Below, piece by piece: positions 1 through 10,798 of a stretch of 64,000 nt of DNA; position 1 is the first letter of the stretch, and each line of letters starts with the position of its first letter. The notes beneath the pieces are model-generated. The model was not told the DNA's origin and made no database searches. It saw nothing but the letters and a program-made list of their open reading frames with translations. The DNA is from Elephas maximus indicus (Eukaryota; Chordata; Mammalia; Proboscidea; Elephantidae). The position numbers and the translations under genes are program-made. The stretch lies in NCBI RefSeq assembly GCF_024166365.1, contig NC_064825.1, positions 107,026,480-107,090,479 on the forward strand. Reading direction: 5' to 3'.

Positions 1-58
1 TAGTACATAGAGTTGCTATGAGTCAGAACCAACTCAAAGGCACATAACAACAACAAGA
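1..58 (+). mobile_element. RTE LINE 3' terminus
   Basis: The last bases of a forward RTE copy, ending in an ACAACAACAAG tail. The same tail followed by the same flank recurs at 62,733-62,790 and about 46,970-47,020, so the RTE was already there when the unit was duplicated. Confidence 0.7.
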
Positions 59-87
59 AGAAAGTAGGGGGTCAGCAAATAAAATGA

Positions 88-240
88 AGACCATCAACAA
101 GATGGACTGACACAGTGGCGCCAAGGATGGGTTCAAGCATAACAACGATTGTGAGAATAGTGCAGGCCCAAACAGTGTTTCATTTTGTTGTACATAGAGT
201 TGCTGTGAATTGGAACCGACTCCGTGGGCACCTAACCAAA
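88..240 (+). mobile_element. Second RTE 3'-end fragment
   Basis: A second, separate RTE 3' end (CATAACAACGATTGTGAG motif, then the GGCACCTAAC-type terminus) directly follows the first. Homologous fragments lie at 47,040-47,210 and 62,810-62,965. Confidence 0.65.
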
Positions 241-700
241 ACTAACGACAATATTAGCCTGGAAATTCCTCAGACTGATAGAGGGCCCCCATGATCAACC
301 TACAGCTACCATCAAACATGGTATGAAACATTGAATAAATGCTCAGGAAGATCAGGAACACAATATGTAAATCTACCCTTCCCAAATCTATCAGACATTT
401 TACTGGGTGTTCTAGAAAACAGGATAAGGCAACAAAAAATAAATAGGAAGCATTCAGATTGGAAAGGAAGAGGTAAAGTTCTTCTTATTGATAGATGACA
501 TGATTTTTGATGTATAAAATCTAATAGAGCCTACAATAGAGTTATAGTATTAAAAAGTTAACTTAGCATTTCTTTGTGAATTTGGTTTGAGGTTAGTGGC
601 GAATTAAAAAATTCTTTTTAAAAAGCCTGTCTGAATTCAAAGTGGGTTTACATTTGCTATTTAGATACATTTGGGGATTTTTTAGATATAACACTGGTAA
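241..700. other. Gene-free flank shared by the units
   Basis: No gene or recognised transposon. The stretch is homologous to about 21,840-22,260, 29,335-29,480 (shortened), 47,215-47,658 and 62,966-63,478, so it belongs to the ancestral unit. Confidence 0.6.
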
Positions 701-1255
701 TGGATTGAATTGTGTTCCCCCAAAATATGATTCAACTTGGTTAGGCCAGGATTTCCAGTACAAATTTCTTGTCCAACATTTTTTTATCTGATGTGATTAT
801 TCCATGTGTTTTAAATCTTAGCCTCTCTGATGTTAATGAGGCAAGATTAGTAGCAGCCCTGTTAATGAGAACGGACTCAATCTACAGGATTAGGATGTAT
901 GTTGAGTGAATCTCTTTGAGATAGAAGAGTGAAAGGAGCAGAAAGAGTAGGATCTCCTGCCACCAATAAAAAATCACCAGTAATGGAGATGGAGCACTTC
1001 CTTTGGACATGGGGTCCAGGAGCTGAGAAGTTCCTAGATCAGGGAAAGTTGATGACAAGGACTTCCCCCAGAGCCAACAGAGAAAGAAAACCTTCCCCTG
1101 GATCTGGCATCCTGAATTTGAATTTCCAGTTTTCTAAAGTGTGAGATGACTCAGAATCTACTCTAAGCCAAAGTGTAAATAAAGAGAGAATAAACTTCTG
1201 TTTCTTAAAGGGATCTACTTGTGATATTTCTGATACTCCAGCACAGACATCTAAG
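701..1255 (+). mobile_element. MaLR/MLT1-like LTR
   Basis: It starts with the GAATTGTGTTCCCCC signature and has a GAGAGAATAAACTTCTG polyadenylation region near its 3' end, the layout of MLT1-type MaLR LTRs. No internal region follows. Orthologous copies lie at 47,660 and 63,479; an inverted relative is at 43,563. Subfamily not determined. Confidence 0.6.
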
Positions 1256-1599
1256 ACAAACGTGGAAAGCAAAATCCATAAAACGTTTGGCCACAGCAAC
1301 TTTTAAAACTTCTGCTTCTCAAAAGACACTTGTATAAAAACGAGTTATATTTTGGGAGGAAACATTTTCCAATAATATATCTAATAAATGAGTAGTTTCC
1401 ATAATATGCACAAAGTTCTCCAAACTGAAAAAAAGGAAAAAAAAAAAAAAGGAAAGGAACAATCTACAAAAATGGTCATAAATATAAACAATAATTTATC
1501 CAAAGAAAATATGCAGTGGCAAATAAGCCTAAAAAAATGCTCAACATCATTCTTAATTAATGAATTTAAGTGAAAAAATTGACAGACCTCTTTACAGCT

Positions 1600-2075
1600 A
1601 TTAGAATATCAGGCAGTTGGAGGAACCAGAACATTCATAAACCACTAGTGGAAAATGAAAAGGGTATAAATAATTGAAAAAAAAATAATTTGTTTTAAAG
1701 ATTAGGTCTTAGAAGGCTAACCACAGATTTGCCATGAAATTTAGCCATTCTATTCTCTAACCAGAGACATGACAGTATTTTTTCCTTATAAAGACATGTG
1801 TACAAATTTCGATAGCAAATTATTTGTAATAACCAAAAACTAAAAACACCCCAACGGTTCATCTACTTGAGAATGAATAAATAAATTGTGGTCTATCCAA
1901 GAAAATGAATACCACTCAACAATAAAATCTAGTCAATTACCATTGCATGCAAATACATTGATGAAAAGTACAAATCAATAAAGTGGACTTTGTCAAAATT
2001 AAAACGACTCACACTTCAAAGTTTATTCAAGAGAAATGAAAGCTACGGTCATACAAGAACACTTACACAAATTAG
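1600..2075 (+). mobile_element. Old L1 fragment, ORF2 end (left part)
   Basis: Diverged sequence typical of the 3' end of L1 ORF2 (GAATGAATAAATAAATTGTGG region, then AATACCACTCA). It is interrupted at 2,076 by a younger L1 tail and resumes near 2,994. Matches 22,900-23,345, 29,750-30,200 and 48,620-49,100. Confidence 0.6.
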
Positions 2076-2993
2076 TAGACATGTGGTAACTTTGGTGAAG
2101 TGTAAGACAGTACACAATACTGGGGATGTTCTCACCACTTGACCTGGGCAAAGTCATAGAAGCTTCACAGACATCCATAGGCCCTGAGAGACTGAACTAC
2201 CATGCTGAGGGCAGGAAACCATGATCTCAGGGGACATCTAGCTCAATTGGCATAACAGTCTATAAAAAGAATATTCTACATTCAACTGTGGTGAGTAGAG
2301 ACTAGGGTCTTAAAAGCATGCGTGGTCATCTAAGATACATTTACTGAACCCATTCTGACTGGAGCAAAAGGAGAATGAAGAAGACCAAAGACACAAGGAA
2401 AAGATTAGTCCAAAGGACAAAGGACCACAATTAATACAAACTCCACCAGAGTGAGCTGAGAAATACTAGAAAGTGCCCAGTTCACACCACCAACTGCTCT
2501 GACAGGCATCACAGTAGAGGGTCTCAGAGAGAGTGGGAGAAAAATATAGAACAAAATTCAAATTCACACACAAAAAAAACACCAGGCTTGGTGGTCTGAC
2601 AGAGACTGGAGAAACCCCCTGAGTATGGCCCCTAGACACCCTTTTAACTTAGCACTGAAGTCAATATGGAGGCTTGTCCTTTATTTAGCCAAAGATTCAA
2701 TAGGTCTCCAAGGCCAGAATTGCCCACTTGAGGGACATAATTCATAGCTCAATCATGTATTTGAGACTAATAGGTACACTAGCCCAAAAGTAAAGACAAG
2801 AAGGCAGGAAGAGATGGGAAAACTGGACGAACGGAAACAGAGAACCTAGGGTGAAGAAAGGAAAAGTGCTGACACTTCACACTATTGTCTGTCATCCAAA
2901 GTCTCAGAACAATCTGAGTATTAACTATCTAATGGGAAAAAAATTTGCTCCGTAAACTTTCACCTGAATCACAATTAAAAAAAGAAAGAAAAA
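2076..2993 (+). mobile_element. L1 3' UTR inserted into an older L1
   Basis: Matches the 3' UTR of the longer L1 at 40,360-41,234 (shared GGGGACATCTA and GGAGAATGAAGA segments) and ends in an A-rich tail. Only the 3' end was inserted. In U6 just its first ~60 bp remain before a deletion joint near 49,158. Confidence 0.65.
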
Positions 2994-3195
2994 AATGTTC
3001 ATGGAAACATTATTTATAAAAGGTAAAAACTGGTAAAAACCCAAAATGTCCTTCTATGGGTAAATTGTTTAGCAAATTTTAATAAATCCACACCTGAGAT
3101 AATACTTAGCAGTAAAAGAAACAAATTATTGATGCACAAATCAGTAAGGAGAAACCTCCACAGAGTCATGTGAAGTAAAAGAAGTCCATCTCAAA
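2994..3195 (+). mobile_element. Old L1 fragment (right part)
   Basis: Continuation of the older L1 after the nested insertion. It matches 23,365-23,575 and 30,220-30,425, where the L1 is not interrupted. Confidence 0.6.
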
Positions 3196-3198
3196 AGG

Positions 3199-3475
3199 TT
3201 GTTGTTATCTGCCATTGTGTTGACAACAACTTGTGCTGACCTTATGGAAAACAGAACAAACATTGCCTGGCCCTTTGCTATCTTCACAATCCTTGGTATG
3301 CTTGAGTCCATTGTTGTAGCCACTATGTTAATCCGTCTCATGGAGGGCTTCCCTCATCCCAGTTGGTCCTCTCTTTCACCAAATATGATGTCTGATTCCA
3401 GAAACTGGTCTTTCCTGATGACATGCACAAAGCAAGAATGTCAGACAATGTTCTGCTGGAGACAACAAAATACCT
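3199..3475 (-). mobile_element. RTE 3'-end fragment, reverse
   Basis: Reverse complement of the RTE 3' end: GTTGTTGTTA tail first, then the CACAATCCTTGGTATGCTTG region. Equivalent copies are at 23,578-23,860 and 30,427-30,700. Open frames here read antisense through RTE sequence and are not genes. Confidence 0.7.
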
Positions 3476-3499
3476 ATCAGTAAAGAATTTTTATTTTAT

Positions 3500-3659
3500 T
3501 AGGTGCCTTCAAGCTGATTGAGACTTATAGTGACTTATAAGACAGAGTTGAAATGCCCCAAAAGTTGCCTAGCTGTAATCTTTATGGGTGTAGATGGTCA
3601 GGTCTTTTCTTCCCATAATGGCTTAAGGGATTAAACTGTCAAACTTTCATTTAGTAGTG
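3500..3659 (-). mobile_element. AfroSINE, old subtype, reverse
   Basis: Diverged copy with the extra GCTGTAATCTTTATGGG module of one AfroSINE subtype. It sits at the same place as copies at 23,866 and 30,712, so it predates those duplications. Confidence 0.6.
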
Positions 3660-3833
3660 AGTACTTTAAACATTGAAAAAAATACACATATATAAAACAA
3701 GAAAAAAAAAAGCATAAATGGATACATTATGAATATTTAAAATGGCAAAATGCCCCAATAAGATATACCATGATAGATGTATATTCATAACAAAACACTA
3801 CACATAAAATATCACACTTTACAAGGTGTGAAA

Positions 3834-4318
3834 GTTAAGGTTGTGTGTCAACTTCACTGGGCCATGATTCTTAGTAGTATAACAGTCCTACGATGTTATC
3901 ATCATCTCCATGATGGGATCTACTGTGAATAGCCAATCTGTTGATGTAAGTGGCCTGCATGGAGTATAAGTAGACATTCTAGCAAGGTTCGTTGGGTTTT
4001 TGTCACTTTGAATCCTGCACCAGGCTCCTGTTCCTCTGAACTCTGGTTCTTGGGAATTGAATGAGCAGCTTGCCTGCAGTCTTGCCTGTCGATCTTGGGA
4101 TTCTTCAGTCTTCAGCTGCTGAGCAAGACCCCTGCTGTCTGACCTGCAGATGTTGGGTTAGCCAGCCCCTACAGCTGCGTAAATCAGGAGAAACCTCTAA
4201 CCTGACCCGTGGACTTGTGACTTTCCAGCCTCTACAGGCATTCCATTGATATAATTCTCTCAAGCTATGCCATTTTAAACTTACTGGTTTTGCTACTCTA
4301 GAGAACTCAGCCCAAGAC
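3834..4318 (+). mobile_element. ERVL/MLT2-like solo LTR, U1 only
   Basis: The GTGTCAACTT-CACTGG start and a GAGAACTCAGCCCAAGACAC end resemble MLT2/ERVL-type LTRs. U3 (24,412) and U4 (31,250) have the uninterrupted empty site. Flanking 5-bp repeats derived from a GTGTA-like target fit the ERVL target-site size. The family name is tentative. Confidence 0.5.
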
Positions 4319-4970
4319 ACAAGGGTATACTGACATGGTAGAGTACATGTGAAGCACAGCCGGATATGTATGAAGGTGAGAAAGATGTTTTGGTATAAAA
4401 ATCGGACAGAATGGAAAAAAAAACATATTGAAATGTAATAAAGGGAAATAAAACAAACAAGTAAAATCCTAAGCAGTCTGATGATCGCAATTAACCATGA
4501 AACTAGAAGGAAGAGTAACATTTCTGTTTCTGAGGTCAAAAACAAAACCAACCAACAAACAAAAAAAAACCCTGATCAATAACAGTAACAGCAACAATTA
4601 CAACAGCAAGCTGGGACGCGATACCTCACACATGCGCGATGCATTACTTTTGTTCCATTTAAGTCTTTTAAATAATGCAATAAGAAAGCGTTTAAGCAGA
4701 TCTTCATTCTGTCGTCCATTTGAAGAGGCCCCTAAAGAAACAGGGACTATTGACAGTTCTGTTTTATAGATACAGTATTTTAATCCAGATCCCTGTGTGG
4801 TAAAAATGGAAAGTTAGTAAAGAGCAAAATGCAAGCCTGTATGAAATAGATAAATACAGACATGTATACACACTATATGGTTGAAAACTTGCTTACTGAA
4901 GATTAAAAATTGTCCTGGGCAATTAACAAACAACCCCTAGATATTTTAAGCTTTTAAATGGGTCAGGAAT
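4319..4970. other. AT-rich gene-free flank upstream of promoter candidate
   Basis: No gene. Homologous to 24,420-25,070, 31,255-31,905 and 49,160-49,680. The AAACAAACAAGTAAAATCC segment near 4,450 is the right side of the U6 deletion joint. Confidence 0.6.
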
Positions 4971-4974
4971 AATC

Positions 4975-5094
4975 AACAAATTGCTTGTCATCTCCTCAGG
5001 GAGCATCTCCATGGTTGAAAAAAATGCCATAAATTCGTCTCACTCCGCCGTGTTAATCACATGGGGGAGTGAAGACGGAGACTTCGTTACAGGT
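4975..5094 (+). promoter_or_regulatory. Candidate OR promoter and first exon, U1
   Basis: An EBF/Olf-1-like near-palindrome TCCTCAGGGA lies at 4,993-5,002 (one mismatch to TCCCNNGGGA). CCATAAAT at 5,027-5,034 could act as a TATA-like element, and a GTTACAG/GTAAAA splice donor has its GT at 5,093-5,094. An AATTAA homeodomain-type core lies just upstream near 4,920. All elements recur in order and spacing in the other units. EBF and LHX2 sites are known in odorant receptor promoters; use here is inferred. The matching acceptor is at 9,191-9,192. Confidence 0.55.
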
Positions 5095-5519
5095 AAAAAG
5101 ACCATTTCTATATTTTAGCAATATCGAGGATATTTCAGCGACACTTGCAAGGTCCCAGTGCTATTCAATGGCATATTCATTGCAAAATATTAGGATTTCT
5201 GAGTCAGTGCTGTGTGTATTCTACATTTCAATAGTACCGGAGACTAGAATCTCTCTACATTTTCCTGTCATGCTTTTTTTTTTTTTCAAATATTCACACT
5301 TTGTTCCAGAGGCTAAATGCTCATAAGCATCTATGAATCGTTATCATTAAATGCCTAAATAATATTTTATATTATATAGATAATTATAAGAATAAACAAG
5401 AAACAGAGAGAAAAAAAAAGAGTCCTGGAGTCAATTTTGCCTCATAATTACCCCCAGCGTATCAGAGAATAGTGCTCCGTAGGTTTTTCAACAGTTGTGA
5501 CATTTCAGAAGTAGATCTT

Positions 5520-5605
5520 CGTTTCTTCCCAGGCACCTATCAGTGACTTGATCCCCCAACCTTTCAGTTTATAGCTGAGTGCTTAAGTGTTTGCTCAACT
5601 CAGAT
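5520..5605 (-). mobile_element. Old AfroSINE remnant, reverse
   Basis: Only the tRNA-like head region remains (CCAACCTTTCAGTTTATAGC, then GAGTGCTTAA). Orthologous remnants at 25,595, 32,465 and 50,230 make it one of the oldest insertions in the unit. Confidence 0.5.
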
Positions 5606-6295
5606 GGCCTAACTATGTGAATAATAGGGCTCAAATATGAAAGCAAAGGAAGCATACCCAGTACTAAAAATTACCGTAGCAGAATGATGAAGCTGCAGGT
5701 ATTCAGTCTCCGATGTTGATGTCCTTCAAAATAGTTAGTTGTATAGTGACTCTAGGCTCTTCTATGTCCCTCTCAAATGTAATTTAATATATATTTAAAT
5801 AACTGTGCAAATGTGCATTTTTGCTAATTTCTTGATAAGGAAACAAATACATTTCCATCCATCTCACACCTTTTGTTGAGATGTGAAAGCAATTTTTGGA
5901 GTTTAGGAAACTTTAAGTAGCCAGTTTGATGATAGTGTACTGTATACCATATTCTTCAATTTCCAGTGGCATCTACCATAAGAAGTTATAATTTTCTCAA
6001 AGAATATAGCTTTATATAATGAGAATTAGATGTTCAACAAAGATAGTAAACTATGGAAAATAACTTGGTGCTCTCCATGGAACTCCAGAGCTGTTGAGAG
6101 GAAGTCCTCTTACCTTCCCTTACTTTATAGGAAAAGCAGTATTTAACAATATGAGAACTTTTTTACTTCAGCCTTTCGTCATTGTAACTAAAGATTTATG
6201 TTGGTTTTATTGGATTCATTGAAGATAGTTGATTTCCCAATTGTAATATCTACTGATGCTCAGTTCAGTTCTTCTTTAAAAAAAAAAAAAAAGAA

Positions 6296-6880
6296 AGAAA
6301 AGATTTTATTGTGTTTTAGGTGAAAGTTTACATAGCAAATGAATTTTCCAATCAAAGATTCTTACACAACGTGTGCCAGCACTCTCCTCATTTCCTCCCC
6401 CGCTTCCCTGTTTGCATTTGTCAGGCTTCTCTGTACCTTCCTGCCTTCTTGCCCTTTTGGTCTCCTATACTTGATTGTCCTAAGTGGCACCTCCTTTACA
6501 GATGTTGTCTTTTAATTTAACAGCTCCGTCTGTTATTCAGCTGAAAGCAGGCCTCCAGGGGTGTCTATAGTTTCATGTTAGAATCTGTCTTAAGGGATCA
6601 GTCTCAGGGGCTTCTCCAGCCTCTTTCAAACCAGTATATCTGGTCTTTTGTTGTTGTTGTTGTTCAAATTGAATTTTGTTCTACAGTTTTTACCCATCCT
6701 GCCCCAAACCTTCTATTGTAATCCTGGTCAGGGTGGTCAGTAGTGGCAGCCAGGTACCATCTAGTTTTCTGTTGTCAGGTTACACGAGGTTGGGATTCAA
6801 GTGGCCCATTAGTTCTTTGGACTAATTGCTTCCTTCTGTCCTCAGTTTTCTTCATTCTCCTTTGGCTAGCCGGGAAAAGA
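6296..6880 (-). mobile_element. L1 3' UTR, reverse
   Basis: Begins with a poly-A/poly-T boundary and TTTTAGGTGAAAGTTTAC, the reverse complement of an L1 3' end, and reaches TTCATTCTCCTTTGG, the complement of the segment at 40,645. Equivalent copies are at 33,237 and 50,955. Confidence 0.6.
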
Positions 6881-7429
6881 CCAATAGTTGCTTTCTGATA
6901 TAGGCATTTTGTCGGTGTAGGTCACAACTTTTTCAGCAATATTTTATATGAGATAGTATATTTCCCACTTTATTATTTAATATGATACTGTTTTGTTTTT
7001 TCTTCTATTTCCTTGATTATTCCTGGCTCAGAGGCTGCTGGTACTGCTGTTTTCATGTAAGTAGTATCATTTCAAACCATTTATTCTTTTACCTTAAACT
7101 GCCATCCTCATCCTTTTCTGGAATTTTTTTTTTTTATCTTTGGTTTATTAGGGATATGTATATACATTTTAGTTTAAATATATTTATATTTATATGCATT
7201 ATGTGTTATATAATAGTTTAGACTAGAGGATTTCATTAACCAGATGGATTTTTTTAATGAAAGTTCATTTTAAAATCAATGGTAGTGACCTCACTTTCTC
7301 TCAATTTCCTCCCACTATTGTAAATATTTTCCTGAGAAAATACATGTGATTTGTTAGAAATGACTTTATATGTGTTAGTTATAATGAAAGGACAACTAGA
7401 TTAAGACATATTTTAAGTAAATTTATATT

Positions 7430-7585
7430 AAAACACACTCACTACCTTTAAAGTGATCCTGACCCATCAGTAACCACAAAGGGTTTCCAAGGCTGTAAAT
7501 CTCTATGGAAGCAGACGGCCACATCTTTCTACTGCAGAGCAGCTGGTGGTTTCCAAATGCCAACCTTAGGTTTACAGTCGATTAA
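7430..7585 (-). mobile_element. AfroSINE, reverse
   Basis: Diverged reverse copy with the GGCTGTAAATCTCTATGGAA-type module. The same insertion is at 34,378 and 52,284. Confidence 0.6.
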
Positions 7586-7874
7586 CATATATTAAAATGT
7601 TTAAGTAAGGTAGAAGATATATGACCCAGAAGACTGGTACACTGATGGTCCAATTTCAGTCAGGGAGTTGAGGATGGGAGAAAGAAGGGCTGAGTCAGTT
7701 ACATGGATAACACACTACTCAACCTAGTCATCTTCATAGCCTGGCATAGAAGCTAGGTCACACTAGAAGGATTTACATATGCATATGTAAAGAAAACTCC
7801 TTTCAAATAACTTACTGTCATCACTTTAAAAACAGTAAGGATACTATATATTTCATATTTGAGAGTTATGTCCT

Positions 7875-7990
7875 GATAATTTAAACACATTGAAACATGT
7901 AATCCTCATTTAGTTTTCAACAACCCTGAAAGGAAGTGGTCATTTTATAGGTGTGGATAAAGAGATTAAGGTATCTTACTCTATAAGCTA
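7875..7990 (+). mobile_element. MIR fragment in OR intron
   Basis: CAACAACCCTGAAAGGAAG followed by a degraded ATTTTATAGGTGTGGATAAA, the MIR core layout. Copies at the same intron position in U2, U4, U5 and U6 show that all these introns are homologous. Confidence 0.6.
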
Positions 7991-8392
7991 CAGGAGGAGG
8001 TATGAAAGAGGCTGTATCTACATGTGTCTACCACCTTGGATATTCCCCTGTGTAAAGATGAATAATCCCCACCAGGATCTATTAGATTTTCCCTGGCAAG
8101 ACATGTGTTTGATTCTTGTCAAGTATATTGTTTCAGTCTGCACCATCTGTGGCACAAGGGCTTTTATTGGACTATGTTTTGAAATGAGGCATATTAAATG
8201 GTTCCACACATTCTGGGAATTTGCAGTTTAAAATTTTTATAATCAACATATGTATTATAATTTTGTAAATGCCATTATGTGATTGTCATTAAAGACATAA
8301 CAAAGTTTAGTAACCATTCATATACCTAACACCTAACATTTTTAATATTTTTTAAATTTTTGCTTCATATATTTATCTGTATATTAAAAAAA

Positions 8393-8552
8393 AAATCCAA
8401 GCCCATTGTCATCAGTTCGATCCTGACTCATAGAGACCCTTTAAAACAGAGGAGAACTTCCCCTTTGGGTCTCTAAGGAGTGGCTGATAGATCCAAACAG
8501 CTGACTTTTTGGTTAGCAGCCAAGCCCTTAACCACTGCTCTGCCAGGGATCC
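8393..8552 (-). mobile_element. AfroSINE, reverse, next to TG/TA tract
   Basis: Reverse copy ending CTCTGCCAGGGATCCC, directly followed by the alternating tract. The same insertion and tract occur at 35,340, 53,478 and, as a stub, 25,921. Confidence 0.7.
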
Positions 8553-8554
8553 CA

Positions 8555-8755
8555 TCTCTGTGTGTGTATGTGTGTACGTGTATGTGCATGAACGTGAGTG
8601 TGTGCATGAGCGTGTGTGCATCTATATGTACATATACAAGTACACACATGCCTACGAGCACATGTACACATACATGTACACCTATACCTACACCTGTACC
8701 TTTATCTGGGACTACATGCACATCTGCATTTACACCTGTATCTATATCTATATCA
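8555..8755. repeat. Alternating purine-pyrimidine tract, U1
   Basis: About 200 bp of mixed TG/TA/CA alternation (GTGTGTGTATGTGTGTACGT and similar), ending some 450 bp before the receptor ATG. Open frames in it on both strands are low-complexity artefacts. Confidence 0.8.
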
Positions 8756-9190
8756 GGGTTTCTCATCTTCCCCTCCAGTGACATTTGGACTGGAAATTTC
8801 CTTATTGTGAGGAGTTACCTGTACATAATAAAATATTTAGCAACATCCCAGGCTTCCATTAGATACCTGTAGTTCCCTTCTCCTAGTTGTGACATCCAAA
8901 ATGTCTCAGACATTGACAAATGTTCTTTGGGGAGCAAATTTTCCCGGACTGATAACAAGGTAAAAAAAAAAGATAACAAGGTAGGTTTCCCTTTCTTTCC
9001 CCATGGTTCTCTCTCTCTCTTTCTTCGTGGACTTATGCTTTATTGGTGGGAGGTGGGTTTACTTGCAAATATCTCTACTGGAAACTTTGGATTTATCTTA
9101 TTCATTTAGCATATTGCCCTTGTATACTAAAAATCCACCAGAGGATACTACATAAACCCTGTTGACGATGCTGATGTCTCTATCCACAAT

Positions 9191-9192
9191 AG
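9191..9192 (+). promoter_or_regulatory. Candidate 3' splice acceptor, U1
   Basis: The pyrimidine-rich GTCTCTATCCACAATAG precedes GTTTCCTG, 18 bp before the ATG. The same acceptor context stands before the coding exons of U3, U4 and U6 and, diverged, U2. Confidence 0.5.
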
Positions 9193-9210
9193 GTTTCCTG
9201 ATAGACCAGG

Positions 9211-10158
9211 ATGGACAAACACAATCTAATAGCGCTGAATGAATTCATTCTGACGGGAATCACAGACCGCTCAGAGCTGCAGGCGCCATTGTTCGGGCTG
9301 CTCCTCATCATCTACATGATTTCAGTGGTGGGCAACTTGGGCATCATCATCCTCACCAAGATGGACTCCAAGCTACAAACTCCCATGTACTTTTTTCTCA
9401 GACACCTGGCTATCACTGATCTTGGTTACTCAACAGCTGTGGGACCCAAAATGTTGGTGAATTTTTTTGTAGATGAAAATACAATCTCCTATTGTTTTTG
9501 TGCTATACAGCTAGCTTTCTTTCCCTTGTTCATCATTAGTGAATTATTCATTCTGTCAGCAATGTCTTATGACTGCTATGTGGCCATCTGTCACCCTCTG
9601 CTCTACACAGTCATCATGCCACAAAGGGTGTGTCGGGTACTGGTGGCAATCCTCTATCTTTAAAGTGCATTTGTTTCTCTTCTTATAACCATAAAGATTT
9701 TTAATTTATCCTTCTGTGGCTACAGTGTCATCAGTCTTTTCTGCTGTGACTGTCTCCCCTTAGTATCTTTGCTCTGCTCAAACACACATTAAATTGAATT
9801 GATCATTCTCATCTCAGCATCTATTGATTCGATTTCAACCCTTCTAATAGTTCTTGTATCTTATCTGCTTGTTTTTTTAGCCACTCTCAGGATTAACTCA
9901 GCAGAGGGCAGGCACAAGGCCTTCTCCACCTGTGGATCCCACCTGACCATGGTGGTCGTGTTCTATGGGACTTTAATCTTTACATACATGCATCCCGAGT
10001 CCAGTCATTCCTATGAAACTGATAAAGTGGCTTCCATATTTTACACCCTGGTTATTCCAGTGTTAAATCCCTTGATATATAGCTTGAGAAACAAAGATGT
10101 AAAACATGCCATTTGTAGAACATGAAATAAATTAAGCAATATCTTTTCTACCACTTAA
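9211..10158 (+). pseudogene. OR8K: OR8K-like odorant receptor pseudogene (three stops)
   Basis: A class II odorant receptor coding exon of the same 315-codon length as the intact copy at 36,140, colinear and without indels. It keeps the GN of TM1, PMYFFLRHLA after TM1, KAFSTCGSH at TM6 and [12 protein letters not shown] in TM7. Three in-frame stops break it: TAA at codon 151 (Tyr in the paralogue), TAA at codon 194 (Glu) and TGA at codon 305 (Trp). The DRY motif reads DCY at codons 121-123. The downstream AATAAA of the intact copy reads AATGAG here (10,919). No full receptor can be made. An intact orthologue would be a G-protein coupled odorant receptor in olfactory cilia. Confidence 0.9.
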
Positions 10159-10400
10159 CTCATCAAATGGTTCTTATATCATGGGCTTCAAACCTTGTTT
10201 GTGTGTCTCTATAGGGTATAGTGAGCAAAAATACATTCCACACATGTTAACAAATTTACTTCTATGTGTCAGTCACTCTTCTAAATGCACTGGTGAACAA
10301 AAGAGGAAACTAAAGAGTAAAAACCTTTGTCTTCTTTGCAGGGAAAAGATGGATCACAAGCTTAATAACTACGTAAATGTTACAGTGCAGAATAACATGT

Positions 10401-10624
10401 TGGGGCCCTTGTGGTGCAGTGGCTAAACTGCTCTGCTGCTAACTGAAAGATCGCCAGTTCAAACCCACTAGACACTCCATGGGAGAAAGATGTGGTAGTC
10501 ACCTTCCACAAAGATTTACTGTCTTGGAAACCCTATGCTTGAGTACTACTTTATCCTATTGGGCTGCTAGGAGTTGGAATCTACTCAACAGCAGTACATT
10601 TGGGTTTTTTTTTTTTTTTTTTTT
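10401..10624 (+). mobile_element. AfroSINE, forward, downstream of U1 receptor
   Basis: GGTGCAGTGGCTAAACTG-type tRNA-like head, GGAAACCCTAT body and a poly-T tail. The same insertion is at 37,322 and 55,393 but absent after the U2 and U3 receptors. Confidence 0.8.
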
Positions 10625-10637
10625 GAGAATGTGCTAG

Positions 10638-10798
10638 AAAACAAGACTTTTTCTCATTGAGTCAATTCTGAGTCATAGAAAACTTAATGGACAGGGTAGA
10701 ACTGTTCCATAGGGTTTCCAAGAAGCAGCTGATGGATTTGAAATGCTGACCTTTTGGTTAGCAGCCAAGTTCTTAACCAGTGCACCATCAGACCTCCA
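10638..10798 (-). mobile_element. AfroSINE, reverse, paired with the preceding copy
   Basis: Tail-to-tail with the forward copy. The pair is repeated at 37,547 and 55,618, so both insertions predate the U1/U4/U6 split. Confidence 0.75.

Larger units (their letters stand above)
5095..9190 (+). other. Candidate 5' UTR intron of the U1 receptor
   Basis: The 4.1 kb between donor and acceptor has no gene. It holds an old SINE remnant, a reverse L1 3' UTR, two further AfroSINEs, a MIR and an alternating purine-pyrimidine tract. Homologous introns occur in U4 and U6 with the same order of elements, and shortened in U2, U3 and U5. Confidence 0.5.

Noticed and set aside
3199..3483. 94-aa forward open frame with a hydrophobic start, and similar frames at 23,618 and 30,464
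   Set aside because: All three read antisense through the same reverse RTE 3' end; similarity between them reflects the shared transposon.
4105..4551. 148-aa reverse open frame
   Set aside because: It runs antisense through the U1-specific LTR into AT-rich flank; nothing homologous is open in other units.
8412..8872. Overlapping open frames on both strands rich in Tyr, Thr, His and Cys (also at 25,915-26,219, 35,415-35,818 and 53,519-53,776)
   Set aside because: They arise from the alternating TG/TA/CA tracts plus adjacent SINE and are not conserved in frame between units.
10401..10470. tRNA-like A-box and B-box sequences in SINE heads across the window
   Set aside because: The GTGGTGCAGTGG and GTTCAAACCC segments are the tRNA-derived promoter of AfroSINEs; no cloverleaf can be drawn, so no tRNA gene is called.
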